This document shows, one piece after another, positions 51,290 through 62,881 of a DNA stretch of 64,000 bases (positions are counted from its first letter, which is position 1; each line of letters opens with the position of its first letter). This stretch comes from Ptychodera flava (lineage: Eukaryota > Hemichordata > Enteropneusta > Ptychoderidae), in NCBI RefSeq assembly GCF_041260155.1, contig NC_091930.1:36391763-36455762 (forward strand), written 5' to 3'. A program made the translations under genes and the position numbers. The notes beneath the pieces were generated by a model. It saw only the letters and a program-made list of their open reading frames with translations, did not search any database and was not told the DNA's origin.

Positions 51290-53420
51290 AATTTGAGTTC
51301 GAAAAGATTAAAATCATGTAAATCACCAGCTGTCGAAGGTATACCTGGTGATGTTTTTTTATTTTATTTTGGGAGATGTTATTATCCCCATTCCACATGA
51401 GTTAATTGATTCTATTTTTGAATCCTGTTATTTTCCGGAATGGGCAATTGGCGTTATTGTCCCTTTATCTAAAAAGGTAACGCGAATGATGTCAGTAACT
51501 ATATGGAAATTCCTCTTTTAAACATTTTTGGTAAGATTTTAACTTTAATTTCAGGAGATGTTATTATCCCCTTTCTACATGCGTTGATTGATTCTATTTT
51601 TGAATCCTGTAATTTTCCTTAATGGGCTTTTGGCGTTATTGTGCCATCTAAAAAAGGTACCGCGAATGATGACAGTAACTATATGGAAATTCCCCTTTTA
51701 AACATCTTTGGTAAGATTTTAATTTTAATTCTGGATGGGCGTTTGACTGCATGGGTTGAATATTTGAGATAGACTTGTCGAGAAGGGTTCCGAAAAAATA
51801 AGGTACGGTATTAACATTGCTTATATACAAAAATGTTTGAGCGTGAGGAAGGTATTTTTATTGCCTTTGTGTGCATTTTTCAAAAGCATTTAACAAAGTA
51901 AAAATCATTCTTTACTACTTTATAACAAACTTCCCGTCCTTGGTGTTTCAAGTAAAATGTGTAAAATCCGTGTCAAAACTTTTGAACTATTTCGTTTTGT
52001 CTTTCCGGTTGGCCTAAGACTAGGTTGCAAGCTACAAAGTCCTGTACAATTTATTACTTTCTCCATTAAAGAGTTTAATGACATGTTAATTAATTCTGCC
52101 AAAAAAATAATAGAATTCAGCTTACTCAGGCAATTATAATGTATTTGCATTGTTGTATGTTTATGGTGTCAAAGTTTTTGCTGACTCAGTTTTGATCAAC
52201 GTTTTAGTGGAATTCTGTGGAAAAAAAAACGTGGGAAATGAGTGTAAATGTTGATAAGACAAAAGCAATGGCATTCCGGAACGGAGGTCATGGAGTATGA
52301 TCAGTAAATAGGGTGTAAATGGTGGAAATATATATAGACGTTGATGTTTATTGTAAATATCAGGGCCTTGTGTAGTCATCAGGAAAACGGTTGGGTAGAG
52401 TGGTATCCACATTTCCAGAGCAAAGTAATAAAGCTTAAGCGGTTTTATCCGCTGCCAGTAACACGGTTAAGGGTTTTGCATTTTTAATACAACAAGCTTG
52501 CCAATAATGTCTTACGCTTTTGTAGTTTGGGCTACCAGCCGAATTTGAAAAATTGAAATAATTTGAAAGAAAATGGTGCAGGTTTTTTTAGGTTTACCAT
52601 CAAGTCCGACAAACGAAACAATAATAAGAGCATGGGACAGACTGTCAATATTTGTATTTTCTTTGAAATAGTGTGGGTAGACAACATACTACACTACCGC
52701 GTCAAGCGTATATCCGGCTTTGTCAACTTGATTTATTAGGTAAACAACTGCGATACATCGGTTAAGTGCATATCTTGTACTCGTTATGGTTATGGTTTTG
52801 TGTTGGCTGGCGCAGGAAGTTGGAAATAAGGAAAGATATCTGATTGAACGTGAGCTCGAGTAAGCAATGTTAGCGAACAACAATGGCGGGGGACTCTCTA
52901 AAAGACCGAAATGCGAAAGTGTATTGGCTTTAAAAGTCGTTTTTAACCAGAAAATTATTTGAATTTTAATTTAAAGTTTAAATATTTTCCAGCGGTTGCT
53001 TGTTTTAGCTCTTCAAGCCTTTTATTGAATATAGAAAAAGACAGACATGATGGGATTGTGTTAAATGAAAAATTTTGCCAACTGTGTAAGTCTCACAAAG
53101 TTGAAGATTTATTTCATTTCCTCCGGGAATGCCCTGCGTACTTTGAGCTGAGATAAATATACATATCTAAAGATATCTACTTTTCATCTAAATCTATGTA
53201 AATTTCTGCATCTATTACGTTCTCCTGATGAGTGTACTATACGTAAATTGTGCACATTTCTTTTTAAGGCTTGTCAGATTCGAAAAGAAATCATTTACAT
53301 CAAAATGTCACCATTCCTGTGCTTTTTCTTCCTTACAATTATTGTGTTAATTTTCTGACGTGAATCTTTTTTACGCATATGGGCCAGAGGCCTTGAAATG
53401 CAATGAACCAATTTGTCAAC
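51290..53420 (+). mobile_element. Degenerate CR1/L2-like LINE ORF2
   Basis: In several plus frames: KSCKSPAVEGIPGDV, FPEWAIG-VIVPLSKKG, NYMEIPLLNIFGKIL, then a palm-like FPVGLRLGC with FITFSIKEFNDML, RKWCRFFLGLPSSPTNETIIRAWDRL and a final zinc-finger-like CQLCKSHKVEDLFHFLRECPAY. The order is that of CR1/L2-group LINEs. Many frame breaks show it is old. About 180 bp (51372-51553) is tandemly duplicated as 51554-51740. The end near 53400 (GGGCCAGAGGCCTTGAAATG) is typical of such 3' ends. Confidence 0.7.
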
Positions 53421-54078
53421 GCATCCTGAATGTTGAAGCCAGCAAAATTATGATTGACACCAGGTCTTCTCAGAGCCCTTCGTTCGCTTCCGTGGCTCCA
53501 CGATAGTAGTTTATCTTTTTTTTTGAAAAAGATAAATTTATTTCAACATAGTCACAAATAAAACAAATCTACATAACTGTGAATGCGTAAAATTACAATG
53601 CGTCTTGTGTGAAAAAAATTAGCTGTTTGATTACAAAGATCATCATATGAATGCATTCAGGATGCATTCTTCTCCTTCCAGTCTTACAAGGCTTGAAAAC
53701 TTTGTGATAAAATCCTCAGTTTTGTTCATCATCTTATAAATGAAATACAATGTATTATCCATGAGGAGAGATAACATTTCAATTGCATGACATAGGATTG
53801 AAGGGAAAATTTAATCCCATCAAGTGTAACCGAATTTCGAATATTCCAAACTGTATATTTTACAAAGAAAGTAATACAGTAAATAATGTCAGATGTTGCA
53901 TTATTATCATTTTCGATTCCTGCAATTGCTAATCTTTTGATACTGATGTTATTATCAAAGTTGTGGTTTCTGACAAAGAAAGAAATACATTTCTGCCAGA
54001 TTTCTTTAACATATTTACACTCAAATAAGATGTGGTCCAGTGTTTCTTCTTGACCACAAATATGGCATTTCCCATCAC

Positions 54079-56252
54079 TTAAAGGGAAACCTAAGTCCAG
54101 CGACATTGACCGTTTATCCCTTCCAAAATCACCCTTGAATAAAATGCAGCTCAAATTTGCAACATAATTGCACGCGCCCACGACTACGGAGCGACGAAAA
54201 GAGATATTGAAGTAGACGACATTTATGGAAATTAGCTCGGAATCCCATGGGCGCGAAAGGGCTCATGGGAGGAGCGTGCGTGACGTCATCGGCGATACAC
54301 GAACGTGTGTGACAGCCTACTAAAGCATTGGAGTCTATGACTGCAGGAGTGCAGTTCTGCACGTTACGACTCTTTAATGCTCAGTAGCATAAAAAATAGT
54401 TAACTGTTGTTCAATTGAGTGCAAAAATCACTCAGGGAAGAACAAACGGAGTCAGCTTTTACCGTCTTCCCACAGAACAGCTTTTCGAAGACAGTGGCTA
54501 AAGAAAGTCGGGCGAGTTTAAAAATCTGTAAAAGATACAACGTTATGTTCTAATTCTTTCAGGATGATTGTTTTATAAGGGATTTCGGGATTCTGATACC
54601 GATACAAGACGATACTACACAATGCGGTTCGTATCTTGACATGCTGAGTCAGCCTACTATCGCCGGTTTTAACCAGATAAATATTAATATTGGCGATTTC
54701 GGGACTCTAAAAATAGTAAAATCCGAAGACGAAACTACACAAAGCGTCTCTTATCTTGACATCCCGGGTCTGCCACATCTCCGATATATAACCAATAAAT
54801 ATAGGCAATTTCGGGACTATACCTTGTAATATTGATATTACAAGATATTGGAATGACTTTTTGCCTACTGTGTCTCGGCACGCCGGGTGTGAGAAATCGC
54901 CGATATTATATTTACCCGATTGCGCCGGAACTCCTAGGCTAATATCGATACCAGACGATCCTAGATTTATTTGCACTGTGTGGTGTTGGCATGCCGGGTC
55001 TACGAAATCACGGATATTTATCCGATAAATATCGGCGACTTAGGACTTTAACTCTGATACTAGACGATACTTTGTCAAATCGTGGGTAAATATCCGATGT
55101 ATATCAGAGATTTCACCACCTAACAGATCTGACCACCCGAATACCTCTGTCCGACTCTTAGTTCAAAAATAGCATCTATGGCCGGAAGTCAAGAATACTG
55201 TATGTTTTACATTATTAGATTTATTAATGCACGAAATACATTTTTTACATGTAAAGCATTTTTTTTCATTAAATGTCCACACGGGACTTCGTCGAGAGGG
55301 CCGATCGGATATCATCGGGACTCGGGAGGCCCTTGCACAAATTACATTCTTTACATGTAAACATTTTTACTTGGCGATCGGGACTTGAACAGAGGACATA
55401 TCGGAAATCATCGGGAGTTTGGGCTGGTCTTGTATGAAACACATTCCTTACAACAAGCTTTAAGACGATACTATTTTTTTAAATAGCGGGCAAATATTCA
55501 TTATATCGGCGATTTCATCACTTTGTAGATCTGAGTAAGTCCGACTTCCTAAGTTCGACACCAGCTTCGAAAAACAGACGACACTATAATAGATTTGTCA
55601 AATCGAATAAAAATTTTCTGATACATATCGGAGATTTCGCAACCTTAAAGATCTGGCCAAGCTCGACTTACACGGTAACACATACAATCAGTCAATCATT
55701 CCGTATCATTCACGAACCAAAAATTAATTTTAAGCGACTGATACAGAAACTCTGTTTTAGAAACGTAGCGTTGAAGGATCGCAGGGTCACTCAGTCTCTC
55801 CAATAGCACAGTGACTCCCTCCGCTGAATCATACACAAAACGCAAGCAACCAAGATATGAACGATGTTTTGAGATGCTTTCTAATTATTACATATCTTGG
55901 ACAGGTTCAAATTAGTATGGTTTGATTTTAGTCAGGGAAAAGTAATACTCGATGTCAGAAATATCGCTGTCCGAACTCTCCATAGTCGTCTTACGAACGC
56001 GCTGAACAGCGGCAAGCTACAATCGTCTGTACCGCCGATGACGTCACGCACGCTTCTCCCATGAGCCCTTTCGCGCCCATGGAATTCCGGGCTCATTTCC
56101 ATAAATGTCGTCTACTTCAAGTTCTCTTTTCGTCGTGCCGTAGTCGTCAGCGCGTGCAATTATGTCGCAAATTTGAGCTGCATTTTACTCAAGGGTGATT
56201 TTGGAAGGGATAAACTGTCAAAGTCGCTGGACTTAGTTTCCCTTAAATTGAA
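54079..56252. mobile_element. Foldback structure with ~220-bp inverted arms inside the LINE
   Basis: Arms 54079-54297 and 56032-56252 are inverted copies at roughly 90% identity. The outer ~85 bp of each arm is LINE coding sequence (DFGRDK region), so the right arm repeats a piece of LINE in the wrong orientation; the inner part (GACGACATTTATGGAAAT, CCATGGGCGCGAAAGGGCTC, GTGACGTCATCGGCG) is not LINE. The interior carries diverged ~115-bp tandem units and a Penelope-like hammerhead-like fragment near 55733. No protein was found. Confidence 0.7.
54560..55670. repeat. Diverged ~115-bp tandem repeats
   Basis: Units share GATTTCGGGACT, ATACNAGACGATACTACACAA, CTTGACATGCCGGGTCT and CCGATAAATAT. About eight to ten units are discernible, decaying toward the right. 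They make up most of the foldback interior. Confidence 0.65.
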
Positions 56253-57992
56253 AGTTTTGGCCAAGCTTCCTGTGACTAGGCCTCGATGGAAAATCTTCCA
56301 ATTTAAATCATTTACTGAATTGCTGACAATTTCTGTTGAATTAAGACGGCTGAATAGAGTAGATTTGTAACTGTCAGTAAGACTTAGATTCTCAGCCCAT
56401 TTTTGACCAATCTGACCTCTGACTGCATGCCATTTCTTATCAACTAATTTCCAATAAAGTGGCTTGGTTTTGACCTCACTTTTTGTCAGACCATAATTCT
56501 CTAAGTCTAAAATATCATAGTTTTCTTCATTTTGGGTGTTTGAAGAGATGGTTTGTTTCCAGGAATCTGGAATAGCATTGAGGAGTGTTTCATACTCTGT
56601 TTTGATTTCCTCTTGTACATGTCTATTTGTACCTCCTCTAATTTTTGCAATTATTTCCCATCGTTGAAGCCAGTCATTTCTGTCATCATTCCAAATGTCC
56701 CTAAGCCTTAAAATTCCACTCTTTGACCATTTGTCATAAAAAGGACACTTCCTTCATTCTTAATATTGTCATTATACCACAGAACTTCTCTAAGAAGATT
56801 CTGGTTTTTAACCTCTTCAATATCGCTTGCGGATTGATCTGATGTCATCATATTGTGCAGTCTTTTTTCCAATAGATTACGATGTTTCTTATTACTTCTG
56901 TTTTTCTGTAAACTATACTTAATGGCCAATCTCAAAGTTTATCCTTGCCTTTGTCCCACCAAACTGAAATGTCATCAAAAAGAGGCTTTTGACTTTGCCA
57001 AAATTTCCAGAGGTTTTCTACTTGGTTTTTGAAATGAGTACATGACAGGTGACTGTTATTGAATTTCCATGTCCCTTTCCCACGTTTTACACCTTCTAAA
57101 GATTCCATATCAACTACAACTGGTTGATGATCTGAAATAACACAAGATAAAATTTCACACTTTTTAACCTCAGTAAACAAGTCACTCGTGAAGAGCCACC
57201 GGTCCAGTCTGACTTTTGTCTGATAGTTTTTTTTGTCTTTGCAAAGTCTGTGCCACGTGTATTGGAGAAGATGTGGGTGTAATCTTCTCCAAACATCAGT
57301 CAGATTGAACTGATTCATCATAGCTTTAATCTCCTGTACACTACTATCATGCACAACTTAGCTGAGGATATCTTATCTTTGGATGTATCTACAACGCAGT
57401 TGAAATCAACACCACATATTATGGAATCTGATTCATGATCTCGTGAGGCTTTTTCAATTTCCTCACTGAGTAAATTGAAATAGTTTTTTCGTTCTTTAAC
57501 AGAGTTTGGAGCATAGATGTTCAGAAGTAAAATATTAACATTGTCATATTTTAACATAGCAATAATAGTTCGTCCTTCGTGAGCCATTTTAATTACCTTA
57601 ATGTCAAGTTCGCGATCTTTCTTCCAGAGTATGTTTTTATAGTTGTTCCATATTCCCTCACCACCCCATTCTTTTGTCCATGCGTCAGCTTCAATCTGTG
57701 ATGCACAGTGTGTTTCCTGTAGAAATATGTCTGCTCTCTGTCTTTTTATGAATTCAAAGCATTGCTTCCTTTTTGTTGGGTTTCTTAACCCATTTGTGTT
57801 AAGATAGTAGTTTATCAGTTCTGCCCTACGGTGACGCGCCCTCAACGGCCAACCCACCAAGTTGGTTGCCCGTCTAGAACCGGCGGGGGCTTTCAGTCGA
57901 TGAAAACGTGAACTGAGGTATCGACAGCAACACTGCCCATTGAATATACCGTACAGGCTGTCCTGACAATATGACAAAAAAAGGAATTTCAC

Positions 57993-59008
57993 TAGGGAAC
58001 ATGGAAAGAATACTGCTTCATTGTCATTACCAAGGTTACAGGAAGTTCAGCAATATATGTGCAAGCAGTCAGAAGAGGGTTAAGGCAGTCAGTTTATGAA
58101 AACAACCCCAAGATCACCCCTACACCCTTACTGCACTTCACTGCGCGTGGTCACCAGGTGGCCTATATGCGCTGACGTCATGACCGACGCGTATTACCTG
58201 GCACACAGTAACCTTCAAAGGTGCACTGTATTCCTAAACAGTTTGAAGTTCGTCCTACAATGAAAAAAAGTAATCTAAAAATGTTCAAAACGTTCATATA
58301 TACGATACTTTAATACAAGGCAGAATCTAGGTGTGTGGACCAAGATCATACATTTATTTTGCTCTCTCCGTTAAATATCGACTATGGTGACTCAGCAACT
58401 AAAAATGAACTACACCAGCCCAAAATAGATGAACCGGCTCTAAAATAGATTCGAATTGGAATGTTTCTATTGTCATGATACATATATACTTACAAACGTA
58501 CATACCTACAACTATCGACTCAAGAAGAAGACTCCTTGGTCTATGAACAAACTGGACGGTTTGCTTTTGCTAGTAGGCAAGCATCCACTGTGTAGAGAAG
58601 TCAGTCGGTAGAAATGTGAACCTTGTCATAGTTTGAAGTAAAGAAGGAGCAGAGGGGCCGGAGGAGAAAATCGGCGGGGGTGGGGGTGGGGCAACGAAAA
58701 AACCTGGGTGTTCAAGAGGGCCATGAAATTCCAGAGTACGATAAGGGGCTCGGGCCCCCATCTCTTCACTTTATGCAAATCATAGCGATAAATCACACAC
58801 TCTGAACAGGGGAGAAAACAACTCCTTTACAGACCAGTTTTTTGACGTTATCCAATGAAAAAGCTGTGTTTCAATTCTTACAAAGGTCATTGACTTTTGA
58901 CGTATATCCTGCATAAAGGTCAATAATCAGGTTCAGACGTTAATCATGTGCGATGGCGATAGGTACTGTGAGAATCTAGCAAGTACATATTGTTCTGGTG
59001 TCTATGGT
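57993..59008. other. Gene-free stretch with a G-rich tract
   Basis: No gene is supported. At 58674-58692 the runs GG, GGGGG, GGGGG, GGGG separated by single bases could form a two-tier G-quadruplex. Confidence 0.4.
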
Positions 59009-59338
59009 CTAGGCCATTGATACATAGTTACCTTGGCAACAATTACGAGAGACACTCATGACGAGGTTGCATTTCATTTGCATGTCAATAGGGATTGTAC
59101 AGGGGATTGAATTGTATATAGAAGGTGTCTTTACAAACACCAGCTCAGACAAAGGGACAACATCTTGAGAGAAGGAACCATCTGGCAATATGTAGCATCC
59201 ATTTATAAGCAATCTTTGAAGATTTGGAGTCTCTACGCTGTTTCTGTATCCCGACATCCTCTCGCATGGCGATTCACCGAGGGAGATAAATGTATCTGCT
59301 GATGAGCATTTACAGTTTGTGCTTGTGAACACTGTCAT
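59009..59338 (-). CDS. Unrecognised 109-codon open frame
   Basis: The frame starts MTVFTSTNCKCSS and is Cys- and Ser-rich (eight Cys). No domain, signal peptide or membrane segment is clear, and no conserved neighbour supports it. It could be an exon of a longer gene or chance. Kept as a weak candidate only. Confidence 0.15.
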   Translation of the reverse strand: MTVFTSTNCKCSSADTFISLGESPCERMSGYRNSVETPNLQRLLINGCYILPDGSFSQDVVPLSELVFVKTPSIYNSIPCTIPIDMQMKCNLVMSVSRNCCQGNYVSMA

Positions 59339-59454
59339 TCTGACTGTAAAAGTGTGGGAATGAGAAATGAGAGCAACAGTTGACTATCATGCGGGTACTA
59401 AAGAGGTAGGCAAAGGGCTGGAAAAAAGACATCAGGCAAATAAATCAATTTTGA

Positions 59455-60815
59455 TAGATATAGCTAGTTTTATATTGATTTTTTCATAGTTTCCTGTAGA
59501 GTCATATGCATAACATGCTGATATCTTGTAAAATTTCAATAGTATCTTTGTTGCACACTTCTTATCACCTTATTCCAGATGACTAAATTGAAGTCAATTG
59601 TCATGTGAATGCACTACAAGAAACAAATTTTCTACAGTTTGTACCGTAGAATACAGTGTAAAGTGAAATGACACTTTCGGGCCAGATTCAGCAACAAATT
59701 TCTTGATTGCAAACGCCCTAATCACTATATCTTATAGAAGTTCTGTAAAACAGGTCTTTTTAGCTACCATCCCTTTTAACGAATTTAACTAGGTCTGTCA
59801 ATTCACTTATTTAAGGTGCCGCTGATGTAATCTTTTCCCATATTTACCATGCTTTGGATGTTGTTTTAGATAAATTAAGGTCACATGCGCTTCTGGCCCG
59901 GATGTTCGGACTCTCAAACTTTTACAGTTCTTTTCTGATTTACCACTTGTGGGGGGCTCATTATAATGCTCTTCGTGTGAGAAAATCTTTCACCGTCTTG
60001 ATTTTTCGAATATCCAAAAAAAATTTCAAGTTCTCCATAGAGTTAATACGGGGTCGGTGGCCATTTTGAATTTCAATATCGACAAATCTTGGTCAATTTG
60101 TTTCTCAAGTGCCAAGATATGCACAGTGACACCCGGTTTTTATTATTGAATTTGAAAGAGAACAGTGGGGGTTAAATTTGAGCGACAATTTAAGTCTTTC
60201 ACTTTCGAGGCGCATACTTCCTTAAAAACCTGCTATGAGAATCCGAAAACACTCAAGACACCGTAATGCAGCTGATTCAAAGTGGTTTACTGTCAGTACA
60301 TTCATATCAGTTTCCAAAGTTACATACCATCACAGATATTGCTTGTTTTTCTATAGGAAAAATGTTCACAGTTTGCACCATAGACAACCATGTATATTGA
60401 AATTACACTTTTGGATGACATTACAAAATCAAATTTCTTGTTCACATACGCATTCTAATCACCCTATCCTAATGAAACTTGAAGTACATTCGTATCAGTT
60501 TCAAAGACACATAAATGCACAGATATAACCAGTTTTGTATTTGAAAAACATGTCTATGGTTTGGGCCATAGACAACCATGTATATTGAAATGACATTTTG
60601 GGTGGCTTTCGAAATGAAATGTCTTGTACACAGTTGCCATCTTAATAACCATATTCTAATAAAGAATGTTCATATCAGTTTTCCAAGATATATAAATGCA
60701 CACATATTGCCAGTTTCGTACCAAAATAAATGTTCACAGTTTGCGTCATAGACAACCATCTATTTTGAAATGGCATTTTTGGGTGAAATTCCAAAACCAA
60801 TTACCCTCTTAATCA
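59455..60815. repeat. ~183-bp tandem repeats, split by a MITE
   Basis: A landmark like CAGTTTGCACCATAGACAACC recurs near 60374, 60557 and 60739 (spacing about 183), and a more diverged copy at 59636. Each unit also carries TTTCTTGTTCACATACGC-like and TCTAATCACCATAT-like segments. The 351-bp MITE at 59875 sits between the first unit and the rest. Confidence 0.75.
59875..60225. mobile_element. TTAA-flanked MITE, copy c
   Basis: TTAA at 59875-59878 and 60222-60225; ends TTAAGGTCACATGCGC and CGAGGCGCATACTTCCTTAA. Internal sequence matches copies a and b. Confidence 0.8.
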
Positions 60816-60988
60816 TGGACTCTAAAAACGGGTCCGTTTTTAGGGTCTATGTCTTAATCAACATATTCTCGTGAAGTACGCTTACAACCCACTACCTCCG
60901 ATCAGCTACGAGAAAGGAGGGGGCAGGTCGACGTCCTATTTCATAACCATGATAGTTCAAGGTTGGGGTAGACAAGCCGTTGAGGTTC

Positions 60989-61618
60989 CCAGACACTTCG
61001 CACCAAAACCACTTCGCACCATACCATCTCGTCCCATGCCATTTCGCACCAAAACCACTTCGCACCAAAACAACCTCGTACCAAAACCATTTCGCCCCGA
61101 AACTCGTTGCCCCGTACCATTTCGCCCTAAAACAATGCCACTTTGCCTCAAACTTACCGCCAACCGGTAAAGCTGGAAATATTATCGCCACTACCATTGA
61201 AGTTTTCATCACCTTTCTATCATTCCAGGACTGAAATCTTGAAATTGTACACATTTCGAGAAAATGACATCGTGCAATTCCGTGCACGGCACCTGAGTTG
61301 TAGCACTGAGTAGTTTGCTCTGCATGTTTATTTTTTTTCTAATTCTACCCTTTATGGTTTCATGCAACAATAAATTGTTCGTGGTAGCCAAAATGTCCTG
61401 ACACATTCATGCTCCAAGTCGCAGGTGAAAACAATGTTATTGTTTTAGGACGAGTTGACGGTACTATACTTTGGGCGAAGTGCAGGTTTTAGTACGAGGT
61501 GGTATTTGGGGCGAAGTGGTGTTGGACGAGGTAGTACTTGGGACGAGGTGGTTTTGGTGCAAAATGGTTTTGGGACGAAGTTGTGTGGGGCGAACTGGTT
61601 TTGGTGCGAAGTGTCTGG
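60989..61618. mobile_element. Foldback element with minisatellite arms
   Basis: The tips are CCAGACACTTCGCACC and its exact inverse. Each arm (about 60989-61165 and 61480-61618) consists of 16-17-bp tandem units like CACTTCGCACCAAAAC, inverted relative to each other, around ~310 bp of unique spacer. This architecture is that of Drosophila FB elements (arms made of short tandem repeats). Open frames across it are artefacts of the repeats. Target duplication not identified. Confidence 0.75.
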
Positions 61619-62086
61619 ACCCCGCCGTGGACTGTGCATCAACTGTACACTGACGAGAGCTGTATGCAAACATAGACCCTTAAAAAAGGATGCAACGTGG
61701 TATAAGTTACAATGCCGCCAGCGCAACGGCTTTACTATCGGCAAACTCCTACGCTCGTGGCTGTATCCCCGACAAGTTCGGCGCCGTACCGAGATCTAAA
61801 TTTATCACTTTTGGAGAGGCGGGGTTTCTCAAAAACTCCCTCACGCTCAGCAAGAAGTCACCGTGTTGTACGCTACAAATGCGACCTCAGACTTTGTACC
61901 GAGGCCTGCGCGTGACCTGCTATCTATTGTTTTGATTCTAGTCTTTGTGCTCTTGTCACAGATCAGAGTAAACCGTTCAGTCATGCATGTCACGTGACCC
62001 TGCCACTTTACAATACAGGAAAACAGAAATTGTCCGTGTGACGTAATATCCGCAATCGTTCACATAATTTCAACATCACCGTGATT
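61619..62086. other. 3' flank of reductase copy 5
   Basis: No gene is supported. A GTCACGTGAC E-box identical to that upstream of copy 1 occurs at about 61989-61998. Confidence 0.4.
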
Positions 62087-62881
62087 CTACTTGCAGACAT
62101 CGTAATAATCAACATGACTACCGCTCTTGTAGGTGTCTTCCTCGAGTATCTTGACCAGTACTTTACAGGTTGCCTCGACAGATAGAAGTTTCCCCTGTGC
62201 TTTCATGTCGTTGTACATTTTCCTCATTTCCGGGTCACCCAAGTTCGCCCTCAAGTCTGCCTGCATGTCAGTGTCTATAGGGCCAGGCGCGTAGCTCAAT
62301 ACCCGTACGTCTGGTTCTTCTAGGGCCATAACTTGAAACAGCATATTTCTTGCTGCCTTCGACGTGCAGTACACTGAATTGTACGGGAACGGCTGAATTC
62401 CACACAACGTCGTGATGTTGACCACGGTACGTCTGCGGCCGGCTACCTCGGGGAACCTTTGAATGAATTGCGCGGTCAAACATATCGCGGAGGTCACATT
62501 GAGGCCGAAGTAGTCCTGAAGCACGGAAGGGTCGGTCAGGTCGCGCACAGCTTGGCTGGTGTCGCCAAGTGACCCTGCATTGTTAACAAGGATCGCGTGC
62601 TTGAATTTCGTCGGATCGACGCCGTCAAATAGGTCAGATACGGTAGTCGACAAGGCGTCCATATTACCCATATCGCCGGTAACAGTACGCACCTCGATTC
62701 CACTTCCACGCCGAGCGGCGACCAGCCTTTTCGTCTCCTGTAGTCCTGCTTCAGACCGAGCCGTCAATACAAAGAGTGAATTGTCGCCCACCTTGTCTGC
62801 GAGCTGGAGAGCAATTCCACGGCCTATACCCTTACTAGCCCCGGTAATCAGACAGAAAGACGGTACTCCGAACACTGCCAT
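62087..62881 (-). CDS. Sepiapterin reductase-like protein, copy 5 (most ancestral active site)
   Basis: Open single-exon frame; MAVFG start gives 264 residues (human 261). In-frame Mets at 62911, 62929 and 62983 could add 10-34 residues; MAVFG fits the family length best. TGASKGIG (13-20), NNAGSLGD (100-107) with the canonical NNAG, Tyr171 and Lys175 (SVYCTSKAARNMLF), and LEEPDVRVLSYAPGPIDTDM close to the human protein. The Ser position is Thr158 (NITTLC). The C-terminal substrate Asp is kept (Asp258, SGSHVDYYD). Expected role: final NADPH-dependent reduction in tetrahydrobiopterin synthesis. The first ~80 codons are almost identical to copies 2 and 4, while the rest is much more diverged, suggesting gene conversion. 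Confidence 0.92.
   Translation of the reverse strand: MAVFGVPSFCLITGASKGIGRGIALQLADKVGDNSLFVLTARSEAGLQETKRLVAARRGSGIEVRTVTGDMGNMDALSTTVSDLFDGVDPTKFKHAILVNNAGSLGDTSQAVRDLTDPSVLQDYFGLNVTSAICLTAQFIQRFPEVAGRRRTVVNITTLCGIQPFPYNSVYCTSKAARNMLFQVMALEEPDVRVLSYAPGPIDTDMQADLRANLGDPEMRKMYNDMKAQGKLLSVEATCKVLVKILEEDTYKSGSHVDYYDVCK

Larger units (their letters stand above)
53517..57992 (-). mobile_element. Tx1/L1-like LINE, RT-deleted and interrupted
   Basis: From 57992 on minus: an APE endonuclease (LINYYLNTNGLRNPTKRKQC, FLQETHCASQIEADAW, LLNIYAPNSVKERKNYF, SDHQPVVVDM), then a pre-RT linker. Within one open frame (56935-56708) the linker passes straight into post-RT sequence (NQNLLREVLWYNDNIK), so the whole reverse transcriptase is missing without loss of frame. 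The C-terminal zinc finger CHICGQEETLDHILFEC (near 54030) and a 3' end with an oligo-T run at 53517 complete it. A palindromic insertion (54079-56252) splits the C-terminal part. Not capable of self-copying. Confidence 0.8.

Noticed and set aside
53222-53260. CTGATGAG followed by GTGTACTATACGT as a hammerhead
   Set aside because: Stem II does not close properly and no GAAA follows it.
60871-61799. Several overlapping open frames with His-Gln-Asn-His-Phe-Ala or Val-Leu-Val-Arg repeats
   Set aside because: They read through the minisatellite arms of the foldback element.
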